64,000 bases of DNA, from NCBI RefSeq assembly GCF_000264995.1, contig NW_006767437.1, positions 320,077 through 384,076 of the forward strand. The letters run 5' to 3'. Positions 1-9,594 of the stretch are shown piece after piece. The position numbers and the translations under genes were made by a program. Positions within the stretch are counted from its first letter, which is position 1. Every line of letters starts with the position of its first letter. Under the pieces are notes generated by a model, which was not told the DNA's origin, searched no databases, and worked only from the letters and a program-made list of their open reading frames with translations. The stretch comes from Punctularia strigosozonata HHB-11173 SS5 (taxonomy: Eukaryota > Basidiomycota > Agaricomycetes > Corticiales > Punctulariaceae).

Positions 1-262
1 TCACTGGACACGAGGTCGACAGCGACGCAATGGACACCTAATGGACTCAAGGTCACACACTAAGTCCCCAAGACACAAGTTAGCATAGTATCTAATACAG
101 AGACGGTTACTCACCTAAGTCCCCAAGACACAAGAGGTCGAGATGGGGACTTAGGGCGAGCTACAGGGGTCTTATATACACAAATCCATGGTCCAAGAAT
201 AGTACAAGAGAATCACATGCAGGGCACAAGGATGAGTAAGACCGACCCACTTAGGTGGGTCA
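1..262 (-). mobile_element. LTR-like retrotransposon fragment (fossil)
   Basis: On the minus strand this stretch has the look of a long terminal repeat: a TATA-like stretch (rc of 171-180) followed downstream by two identical 20-nt direct copies at 115-134 and 60-79 (ctaagtccccaagacacaag). A short inverted repeat (acccacttaggtgggt) lies at about 245-260, where the element seems to begin. No coding part is seen and the element runs off the window edge. This is inference from layout only; it could be another repeat type. Confidence 0.3.
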
Positions 263-489
263 GGATTATGAATCAAGGAGTTAGAAGGAATAACGAGTCA
301 TTGTTTATGAGTAAGCGGAATAAAACTCCGGTGGCTGTGCAGGGCAGTGCAAGGCAGTGTCAATGATGCTGTACTGCTGCCACTGAAGGTCACGTGACTT
401 TGGAAAAGGAAAGGTGGGAAAAGGAAAATGATAAGTCCATATTTAGAAATGAAAAATGCGAAAATAAATTGTCCTTCTCTTCTCATCAC

Positions 490-1287
490 ACTGAGATCCA
501 GGAAATGCGAACCGGAATAGGGATGTTCGAAGAATCGAGGGATGAACTTGATGTTCGGGCGATCGATGGAATAGCGAGCATCCACGAAAGCTCCCGGCTG
601 GAATCCAAGGGTCTTGGCAATGAAAGCGGCTTCTTGACGCGTAGCTGTACCAGTAACCGCAGCCCATACCGTGCTATTCACGAGACGGGCACGCATCTCC
701 TTCAACGCCTGATACTCCGTACACCACTCTGCGGCGTGCTCGTTGACGAGGTGTGCTTCGTCGACAAAGAACCAGCGGACCTCACGCTTGACGTCAGGGT
801 TATTGAGATATCTCCAGACCCGCGGGCTTCGAAGCATTTGCGGGCTCAGCGCGACAACACGTACGCCCTTTCCTTCGAAGATTTCCTTGAACAAGTCATG
901 CCCGCGACTCGATGCTTCGCGGACCGTATCTTCGTTGAGAGCGCGTCCTATGAGTCCTCTAGCCTCCGCAACTGTGGCCTAACCATTTTGAAGTCAGCCC
1001 GCCGGAACAAAAGTCCACAAATGGACACCAACATGCTGCTCTCCCAGAAGCTTCGTCGGGATGACGATGAATGCGATCCCATTTTCTTTGCGAGCCTGGG
1101 CAGCCAAAAGCGGTGCATGAAGAACCGTTGTCTTGCCCTGACCCGTGGCTATAACGAGGAGAACATCGCGTCCATTGATGAGGTGCAAGCCGAGGTCGAG
1201 TTGGAATGGGCGGGGTGCCGAGATCTTGCACTTTTCGCGCAGTAACCCGTCTAACCAGAGCCTCGAGTTCACCGGAGTCAGTCCCAT
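490..1287 (-). pseudogene. RecQ-like DEAH helicase, 5' fragment
   Basis: The minus strand encodes the first helicase domain of a RecQ-like SF2 helicase. Exon 1 (1287-1029) starts with ATG and has a Q-motif-like RPFQLDLGLHLINGRD and a Walker A GQGKTT. A 57-nt intron (1028-972) follows. Exon 2 carries VDEAH (motif II), TGTAT (motif III, the SAT equivalent) and a segment ending HPYSGSHFLDLS. Similarity then stops at about 490, and no second RecA domain, zinc cluster or C-terminus follows before the LTR-like sequence. Most likely this is a truncated relative of the helicase at 3022-6229, though the two are clearly diverged. A gene continuing beyond an insertion outside the window cannot be excluded. 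Confidence 0.6.
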
Positions 1288-1663
1288 AGTGTGGAATAAA
1301 TATATAAATAGTGATTCCGAGCAGCGCGAGGGCGCCGATGTATGTACAAGCGCAAGACGAGCTGAAGACCGTTCAACGCGACGCGACGACGCGCGCGGCT
1401 TAACGCGTCGCCCGTGCACTCGCGGAGTTTCACCACGTGTTTATTTTCGCACGACCCATCTCTCAGAGGACCCTCGCACACTAATCTAGCCTAGCTCCCA
1501 CGGTGGGCCCATACTGTACACCGCGACAGCAATTGAAAGCCCTCGAGTATTCTTATCCTCACTAATCTTAATGCCTCGTGCCAGTCTCCTGTAAGGAACG
1601 CCCCAAAGACATCCGCCTCTCAGTACCACCGTCCCGCGTTATCATCTTTCACGTCCGGTTGCA

Positions 1664-2564
1664 ATGCCTGTGTCGTTTCATTTGTGGATCTTTATCCTCA
1701 TACAAACACCAAACGCGTCGATTCAGGTACATTTTGCTCCGTGCTGTCGCCTTCGTTTTGGTCTAAGATATGATTGCATAGTACCGGCTATTCCTTCGTC
1801 ATACCACGCCTTTCCCAAACACACGGAGTATTCGAGCGTTCAGGCTCGGTATTCCCTGGTTGGTCAAATTTAGACCCCGGACCACGAGTACAGAAGCCAG
1901 CGCTCTACGGTTCCTCCATGCGACGGGACTCAATCTCCCTATTCCACGCCTCGTCGCATCATTCGAGCATCTAGGAGCAACTTATACGGTCATGACTCGC
2001 ATCCCCGGAATCTCCGTCTATGAAGCATTGTGCCAGGGCCCTTTGTCACTCGACTTGCAACAGACCATCGTGAAAGAGGTCTCTTCTGTCCTCGAAAAAC
2101 TGCAGACACTTCGGCAGCCTCACGCAGATGCTGGACAAGTCATGCTCAGTGCATCTGGCCATGACCTTCCGGATCCCCGATATTTCTTTGAAACGCGATC
2201 GGGTCCTTTCCCGTCGACGACAGCGCTATGGGCCCACGCCGGCTCGTACAACGACGTGCAGGAGTACGAAGAGAATGTGGATCCGGTAACTCGCCAAATC
2301 ATGGAAGCAGATCCCATTCGTTACGTGCATGCGGATCTACGGACGTATAACGTCTTGATTCACGATGGTCACGTCTCTGGTATCATTGACTGGGAGGATT
2401 CCGGCTGGTTCCCCTCCTGCTGGCAGGTGTACACCATGCGGTGGTTCTCTCGGGGATGCGCTGACTTCTGGTACGGCTATTGGGCTTTCGAACATCGATT
2501 TACAGCCGAAGCCGAAGCTGCATACGCAGCGTCCAAGACATTCTTGATCCTACCGCCTGTTTGA
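1664..2564 (+). CDS. APH-fold phosphotransferase (paralogue 1)
   Basis: Aminoglycoside-phosphotransferase/choline-kinase-like fold protein, about 281 aa in two exons (1664-1726 and 1782-2564) around a 55-nt intron. Seen: N-lobe segment RFLHATGLNLPIPRLVAS, catalytic loop HADLRTYNVLI (HxDxxxxN), and metal-binding IIDWEDSG. The start is the ATG giving MPVSFHLW; this short hydrophobic first exon matches the first exon of the paralogue at 55719-56622 in length, phase and residues, which supports the splice model. Substrate is unknown. Fungal members of this family are numerous and mostly uncharacterised, so aminoglycoside resistance should not be assumed. The gene ends 117 bp before the left inverted repeat of the 6.7-kb element. 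Confidence 0.85.
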
Positions 2565-2680
2565 CAACGATTTCGAAAGCAGATGGCTACGATCTTTGAA
2601 GCAGTGTATCAGTGCTTCTTTAGCTCAATTTGTACTGCCTGTACGTACTGAAGTACTGTTCCGGTATTGATACGTACATA

Positions 2681-2952
2681 CAGGCTCCTGCCCATCCGCT
2701 CTCCAGCTATTTGCGCTCCAAACAGAGAGCACCCGCGAGGCTGAATCCGAGTTGAATGGGACTTTGGAAATCAGGGGTGGGTACCGGATATGGAATGTGG
2801 CGGTGCAAGTAGGATCTCCCGAGGTATATCCGAATAGTGGGGGAGCGCAACGCTGGAGAGCGGCTGGCACTAAATGTAATTTCAAATTGCTGCCGACGTT
2901 CGGCAATGACATATATCTTCCCAGGGTAACCAGAAACCCAGTGTAGGGTCAC
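2681..2952 (+). repeat. Left terminal inverted repeat of the 6.7-kb element
   Basis: 272 bp, inverted relative to 9075-9365. The outer ~79 bp differs from the right copy by one base, the inner ~121 bp looks identical, and the ~60 bp between them is unrelated to its right-hand counterpart. It contains gacatatatcttccc (about 2906-2920), a TATA-like core about 105 bp upstream of the helicase ATG, and the hairpin GCCGAACGTCGGC. The motif CCGCTCTCCAGC with TTGCGCTCC occurs once near each end of the repeat in opposite orientations (2696-2719 and 2842-2863). Confidence 0.9.
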
Positions 2953-3021
2953 AGTCATCATCCAAGTTTGGGATGTCCTCTGCATACCTTCCCAAAGTAC
3001 TACGTCCAGCGCACTCTTCGC

Positions 3022-6000
3022 ATGTCCACAACTTTGGCGTCTTCCCACCCAGTATGGACCACGACACGTATACGAGAACTCGTCCAACGTAAATTTGGAA
3101 AGCGTGCATGCCTCTGGCAAATCCGGGTTGGTCAATCCCTTGCAGCTGGCAAGGATGTTGTCGGAGTGGCAGCGACTGGTGCAGGCAAGACGATGACGTT
3201 CTACATTCGGTTGCTCATGGCTCTGGAGGATGGAGAAGGAGACAGGATGATGATCATCGTGACCCCTCTGAACATTTTGGGCAAACAGAACTCACATTCG
3301 GATGTCCTCAAAAGAGCAAGAATCTCCGCAGTGGCAATTGATGCTGGGAATTGCAGCCCAGATGTATTCAAGGTTCGTCCTTCGAATCCTCTTCATGACA
3401 AGAGCCTAACGTAAAAGATGACAGCGTGTCAAAAACCTCGACTACCGCGTAATCATAGTGAATCCGGAGCTGCTCTTGAAGGAGAATGGGCAATTCGGGA
3501 AACTGTGGAACGATGGGAAGTTCACGCAGAATCTCCTGTACATTGTCTTTGATGAAGCACATTGTGTCAGCACATGGAAGGCGTTTCGGACAGAATACGG
3601 ACATGCTGGCGACCTCCGCTTTCTCATCTCGAAGCCCATTCCAGTATATGCTGCTTCTGCCACTTTGCCCCCGCCGATCCTCCATGACGTTACTCGACTT
3701 CTGCGACTTAGACCCGGCAAAACGGACTACATCATGCGATCAAATGACCGACCAGATCTGAAGCTTGCAGTCAGGCCCATACAAAGCACAATCAGGTCCT
3801 ACGATGATCTGAATTTTTTGATTCCAGTGGATGCAAACGAGACAAATCCACCTCCGCGATTCGTGGTATTCTGTGACAGTCGGACGGAGACAGAACAAGC
3901 TGCCATGCATCTTCGAGATCGGCTGCCAGCGCGGTTGAAGGACAGAGTCAAATACTACCACGCGGTGATGAGTAACGAATACCGAGAGACTGAAGCAAAG
4001 GGGTTCATGGACGACGGCGGATCCTGGGGACTCATCGTAACAGACGCTTTCGGTATGGTGTGTACATCTCATAACCGAATTTTAAACCTACGAAACTCAC
4101 AAACAAGCACAGGGTGTGGATATGACGGGCATTGCGATCGTGGTTCAATGGAGGGCAAGATGTGACGCAAGTACATTGATTCAACGTTTCGGACGAGGGG
4201 CGCGAGGTTCAGGCGAGGTGGCTTGGGCGGTTCTATTGGCCGAGAAAAAGTACTTTGATGACGAACGGGCGAAGGCGTCTCAACGACGCCAACGACGGCG
4301 TCAACAAGACCAACGGCGAAAGGAAAGAGACCGAGCGGGGAAGGATCCAGCAATCCGAAAGTCTACATTAGCTCGGCTAGGTCATGATTTCAACGACGGC
4401 GAAGCTGATGGCGAAAACGACGGCGAAGCCGATGGCGAAGACGAAGGCGCAGTCGGAGGCGAAGACGAAGGCGCGTTCGGAGGCGAAGGCGAAGGCGCGT
4501 TCGGAGGCGAAGGCGAAGGCGCGTTCGGAGGCGAAGGCGCGTTCGGAGGCAGAGGAGGAGGCGCGTTCGCAGGCAGAGGAGGAGGCGCGTTCGCAGGCAG
4601 GGGAGGAGGCACGTTCGATGGCAGGGACCGAGGCGCGGTAGAGGGCACGTACCGAGGCGCGGTAGGAGGCGCATTCCCCGGCGCGGTAGGAGGCGCATTC
4701 CCCGGCGCGGTAGGAGGCGCTTGCCCGGGCACGGACGTTGGCGGTTGCTCGAGCGCGGACGATGGCAATCGCTCGAGCGCAGGCGTTGGCGATCGCTGGA
4801 GCGCGTGCGTTGGCGACGGCTCCAGCGCGGGCGTTGGCGAAGGCTCCGGCACGGGCGTTGGCGATTGCTCGAGCGTGGACGTTGGCGATCGCTCGAGCGC
4901 GGGCGTCGGCGATCGCTCGAGCGCGTGCGTTGGCGACGGCTCCAGCGCGTGCGTTGGCGAAGGCTCCGGCACGGGCGTCGGCGGTTGCTCGAGTGCTGGC
5001 GTTGGCGACGGCTCCGGCGCGGACGTTGGCGATGGCTCCGGCGCGGACGTTGGCGATGGCTCCGGCTTGGGCGTTCAAGATGGCTCCGGCTTGGGCGTTC
5101 GTGGAGGCTCCGGCCTGGGTGGTGGAGGTGCAGGCGCAGGTGGACTGGGGACTGGAAAGGATGAAGATCGAGCCTGGAAAGAGAGATCGCAAGAGTTGTA
5201 TCACCGGATCGCAGACGACAAGGAAGGGAAGCGGAAACGAACCACGAACGGCGGCGAGATTGACCCCGTCCTGGACGACATCATTAACGCTGGACTTCGT
5301 CCAGGCATCCGGTGTCGACGAAAGCCGCTACTCTTGTTCTTCGGCGGCCAAGAACTTCAACGTCGTAAGTCCTTATCCGTTCATACAGTGTCGGGAGACT
5401 GACGGGTGTCGTTCACGGCGAAGTTTCAGATCATAAGCAATGCGACGTGCGTTCTCTGCATGGCTGTGTCCGCTGCCGTCCGCGTGATCCAGTGTACTGC
5501 TGCGACCTCTGCTGTCCCTCCCACTTTGAGCTGCTACCGCTCGGGACTCCCGACCAGCCCACGACGCGGCCAAAAAAGCGAACGCGCACCAAACATATCG
5601 ACAAGATGGATGATGTCGACAAGTCGTTACACGATGCGCTGTATGCGTGGCGGGATTGCGTTGCGCGCGCCAAGCTCGGTGCAAACCGCTTCCAAGACTA
5701 TGGGCCTGGAGTTTTCTTCTCGTCTGCCAACATACAACGAATCGTTGAATGTGCTCATATGGGGAAGATACATACCACGGAGGCTCTCAAAGCTGAGGTC
5801 CAATGGCGCAACGATTGGATAGACGAGTACGGCCCTCAAATCGTCGAAATCATCAATACCATCGCTCCGGCGCCCGCTCCACCGGCACTTGCGACACCTT
5901 CCGAACAATCGAACTCGCATTCTACACCGCTATCGACGACATCGAACATCGTACATCATCGGGCGAAGAAATCCTGCACGGTGTGCAGGCTGCATAAGCA

Positions 6001-6229
6001 AGACGGATCCGGTCACACCAGTGAGTTTCTGGCTCGTCGCGAGGTTTCCTCGAGCTGACTATTCAGAGAAGAGCGATCAAAACTCTGTCCGTACTACGCT
6101 ACCTCAAATACCACGAACAAAGCCCGTCATCCACAACCAAACGAGAACGCGGCGCCAGTGCGCCGTGTCGCAGATTGTCGTATTACACGCGGTGACTACT
6201 CGAACATCACGTCTTCTTCGCGGAACTGA
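3022..6229 (+). CDS. RecQ-like helicase of the 6.7-kb element
   Basis: SF2 RecQ-like DNA helicase, about 995 aa in five exons: 3022-3372, 3425-4057, 4113-5364, 5430-6020, 6069-6229. Seen: Walker A TGAGKT (about residues 52-57), DEAH (about 160-163), SATLPP (motif III), DAFGMGVDMTG (motif V) and QRFGRGARG (motif VI). A low-complexity Gly/Ala/Ser linker of about 250 residues follows. The C-terminal part has CRRKPLLLFFG, then a Cys cluster (CDVRSLHGCVRC, CCDLCC), as in RecQ zinc-binding regions, and a final CxxC...GH...C knuckle. Start: the ATG giving MSTTLASS, 69 bp inside the left repeat. The last 34 bp overlap the end of the opposing gene. The final intron acceptor (second AG of attcagag) was chosen to keep the zinc knuckle in frame. 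Role inferred: DNA unwinding during replication or transposition of the element. Confidence 0.8.
4399..5140 (+). repeat. Degenerate GC-rich tandem repeats inside the helicase gene
   Basis: About 740 bp of degenerate short repeats built on ggcgaaggcgcgttcgga-like units, changing at about 4740 to ggcgttggcgatcgctcgag-like units. In the helicase frame they encode GEGEGAFGG- and GVGDGSSA-type repeats. Because the units are multiples of three and stop-free, long open frames exist on both strands here; none of the others has family features or introns that fit. Confidence 0.85.
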
Positions 6230-9025
6230 ACTTCGCCGTCAGGCTCTCCGTCGACCCACGGGTCGGATCCCTCGGTCACTACTGTTTCAACATCGGCCGT
6301 GCCTCCTGTTTGATGCATCAACTCGGCTCCGCGGTCCATCATCGACGGGATACTATAGGTAGAAGATCGCCCCGGAATCATCTCGTTTGTTCGGTTCTCC
6401 CGCATGTACTGTTCCAGTTTTCGAAATGTTTTGACGAGACTTGGCATCGAGTGTCGGACATTTCTGGCGCCAAGTGCGAAGTTCTGTTCAAAGGTTGCCC
6501 TCACGTTTTTGTAGACACAGATCAGTGGCGACTCTTTGAGGATTCTGTCGACTGTTCGATTCGAGCCCTTCCCTCCGTAGATCCTCTTCGCAGGTAAGTG
6601 CGAGTACTTTTCCTATGCCAAAGCCTTCTCACCTTAATGTATAGATTGTTGTGCTCGACCTGCCAATCTACCGCCCTCCAAGCATTCTTCTTCCCTGTAG
6701 GGTTGCAGAGAATGTTCTTTTCAATTGCCTCCCTACATTCATTGGTAAGTCTCTCCGGATAAATGAGAAGAGAATCATCTAAGGCTCACCTTAGAGGTTT
6801 TGGGTAGACAAAATACAGATCATGGAGGAATGTAGTGATTTGCTGTGCATATGTATGCTTACCGCAACCCTTGAATATGTAGGCCCATGGCAAGAACAGG
6901 TCCTCAACGCGGCCTATATCCCCGGCATTCATGGCGTATGACATTTCCTCGTATAGCAAGAAATATTTCTGACGCAGAAGCGTGTTCTCTAGCTCCTTGT
7001 CACGTCGTTCGGATGTTTGAGACCGCAGGTAAACAAATGTCTCGTTTGCGACATGCTCACGAGCTAACTGCATCGCAAGGGACACAATCCGACCCCACAG
7101 CGGCTTCGACTCGGCGTATGCATCCAGCGTGGCCAATGTGCCGTTCGACGAGGCTGCGACCTTCAACCGCCAGCAATCAAGCCTCAATACGGTCCCGACA
7201 TGTTGCACGACCTCATGCATACGCCGAAATCCAGGTCCAGTCTTGCTTGCGAACGTTCCGGTCTGTTTTGGCCGAATTACACCAATGTGACTCATTAATG
7301 AGTTCGCATCTTGCTGTCCTTTTGTAGGAGATATGAAGATGCGCCATATCGCATCGCAACAGGCCATCTTCAAATGGAACAGGCCGGGCACCATGACAAG
7401 GAACTGAAGACGAAGCCACGGTGTCGTATCTTCGAGTGACCGAGACAGTTGGATGCTTTGAACCCGGCTTACTGTAAGCAAATCGCCGTGCCCAATGATG
7501 CACTCTTCTCTGATTTCTCGTAGGCCGGAGTGGTTCGCCACATCACCAACGCCGCCTTGATTCATGAAACTATGGACGGCACCAATGTTCTCCTCCGTTC
7601 GCCCTTGGTGGAACTTCGTCGCGGTGAGCGGTATTTGCTTCGTCCGCTGGATCTGATCATCCTCGCAGATCTTCTTGATTACCTCCGGCTCACCGAGCTG
7701 ACTAGCAAACTGCCGAAAATATTCTGGTCCGAAATTCACCAAGTCGGACAAAAACTTCCACGCGTTGAATCGAGAACGCCGTGACAAACCCGATGGATGG
7801 TCTTCCCTATCTGGATGTAGGTCTGCAAGCTGGAAGACGTCGACTGCCGTAGCTGCCGTTTTGGCCTCGATGGCTCTTCGATTGTACCGGGACTTCCGCC
7901 AGACATCTTCGGAACAACGTAGGTCCTCCACGTTGACTCCATAAGATAGTGGAATGAATGTTCCGGAGGTTAGGTGTACAAGATTGTCAGCAGGTTTCTC
8001 TGCCTGCGGCACGGCATGCTTGATTTCAATGTCGATGTTGTCATAGGCGAGTGACATGTTCAATCCGCGCCCGATCTTCTGAATGGTGGTGGAGATTTCG
8101 TTTGATAGGCTTGTTATGGCAGTGTTGATAGCATTTTGTGCCGTACTGATGCCAAATCGTGATAGGAGCTGGATTACGGTGTCGGGTGTGTTGCAAGAGT
8201 GTAGAAATATGGAGACGGCGCTCTGGAGCGCGTTACATTTTTGATTCGTCGACCGCATGAACACGCTAATACAGACGACTTGTTTCTATTGTACTGTGAG
8301 TGTTCTATCATGCTCTTATACTCAACACTGACCATGGCCAGTAGTGCGTCTTTCCTGCTTTGAGCCTGATCGATATCGTGCTCGCTGTTTTCTGGGTCAT
8401 CGGGATCCTCCGGAATGAAGAGGTCGTCGCTGAAGACACCGTCATACTCGTCGTCGCTCTCTTCTTCATGCGATGGGTCGTCTAGTCTATGCTGGTGTGA
8501 TTCCGGCCGTTTACGATGCTGTTCCCTTTGTTGCCGTCGTGCGGCTCGCACCGGATCCGCAATCAAGAGCTGCCCGGTCAAATCCCACAGATGCGGGGCC
8601 GTTTCTCGAAATTTTGTAGCCATTATACTAACGTCGAACTCTTCCAGGTTCTTGAGGTTCGACTTTAGTGCATCGAAGTGCCAGCCATTCTCTTTTTTGA
8701 CTAATTCAAGTATTTCCAGTGTGTAGTGCCGCTTTGAAACCCGGTGAGCCCAATCTTCCATTTTCTCTTTTATGTCGATGTGCCCTTGCAGTGCATCCAG
8801 TAGCTCATTGCTACGCTCGCAGATCTCCCGGACCGAGCTGTGCATACGAAGTGCTGAGTCGGCTAGAAGATCAAGCACGAAAGCGAGAGGCGATGTGCCC
8901 ATATCGCGAAGGATTGCGAGTGCTTGCTGGAGTGCCAGGGTTGGGAGTTTGGGTGACATCGGATATCGTCTCTGACGTGTCGCAAGCACTTTTACTGTCT
9001 GTAAACGCGTGTTGCTGCTTGACAT
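6196..9025 (-). pseudogene. DUF6589-type putative transposase, one in-frame stop
   Basis: Three exons (9025-8322, 8265-6633, 6585-6196) give a 908-codon frame. The splice 8321-8266 uses GTATAAG...TTAG, and the intron 6632-6586 is 47 nt. Features: helical N-terminus, an acidic stretch around residues 180-220, then the DUF6589-like core: YDNID, LTSGTFIPL, GHGDLLT, VPGLFHLKMACCDAIWR, ending VEHNNLYIK and a conserved-looking C-tail. The frame is interrupted by a single TGA at 6788-6786, after YPKPLR; homology-like sequence continues directly behind it (ALDDSLLIYPERL) with no plausible intron, so this copy looks freshly inactivated or mis-assembled by one base. Function is inferred: the acidic residues in YDNID and GHGD could belong to an RNase H-like DDE core, but I could not place a third. 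Starts 49 bp inside the right repeat. Confidence 0.7.
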
Positions 9026-9074
9026 AAAATTGAGTACACGCAGCAGACTTCAACTTCAGGCAATTCATAGTACG

Positions 9075-9365
9075 GTAACCCTACGCTGGGTTTCTGGTTA
9101 CCCTGGGAAGATATATGTCATTGCCGAACGTCGGCAGCAATTTGAAATTACATTTAGTGCCAGCCGCTCTCCAGCGTTGCGCTCCCCCACTATTCGGATA
9201 TACCTCGCATCAACTCTACACTGCCACTCCCCTCTTTTGGATCATCCCCTAATGCCCTCGATTGCCTAATTTGGCATCCTCCTCCACCATTCAACTCGGA
9301 TTCAGCCTCGCGGGCGCTCTCTGTTTGGAGCGCAAATAGCTGGAGAGCGGATGGGCAGGAGCCTG
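9075..9365 (-). repeat. Right terminal inverted repeat of the 6.7-kb element
   Basis: 291 bp, inverted copy of 2681-2952. It is 19 bp longer because the non-homologous middle (about 9208-9287) is longer than in the left copy. It carries the same gacatatatcttccc core (on the minus strand) about 85 bp upstream of the DUF6589 ATG, the same GCCGAACGTCGGC hairpin, and the two opposed CCGCTCTCCAGC motifs (9164-9185 and 9327-9350). Confidence 0.9.
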
Positions 9366-9594
9366 GCGTGCTGTAACGTGTGTACTTGCGCCGACGCGAC
9401 GCCTCTCACGATACTGCTTCTCAACAGGAGAATCGAAACCGAAGCAATCATGCCGCACTTGTTGCTGTCCATGCCGAGATTGTGTACGCCGACCTGACGC
9501 GTCACCCTACATACGTGTGTATCCCGGTCCCAGCGAACCCTGGTATAAGTACGACCTGGAGTGACTCGCAGTCACTGCATCAAGAGGGTCAAAG

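Larger units (their letters stand above)
2681..9365. mobile_element. Two-gene helicase/DUF6589 transposon-like element
   Basis: A 6,685-bp unit bounded by inverted repeats 2681-2952 and 9075-9365, both ending CAGGCTCC at the outer edge. It contains exactly two genes: a RecQ-like helicase (plus) and a DUF6589-type protein (minus). Both start just inside the repeats and converge at the centre. Near-identity of the repeats implies a recent insertion or recent homogenisation. No target-site duplication is visible: the left flank ends cgtacata and the right flank starts gcgtgctg. Mobility is inferred from the bounding repeats and gene content. DUF6589 proteins are, as I recall, heavily expanded in Agaricomycetes, which fits a transposon protein. 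The DUF6589 frame carries one stop, so this copy may not be autonomous. Confidence 0.65.

Noticed and set aside
4377-5436. Long open frames on both strands overlapping the helicase repeat array
   Set aside because: They arise because the repeat units lack stops in all frames; only the frame that joins the helicase core to the zinc clusters has family features.
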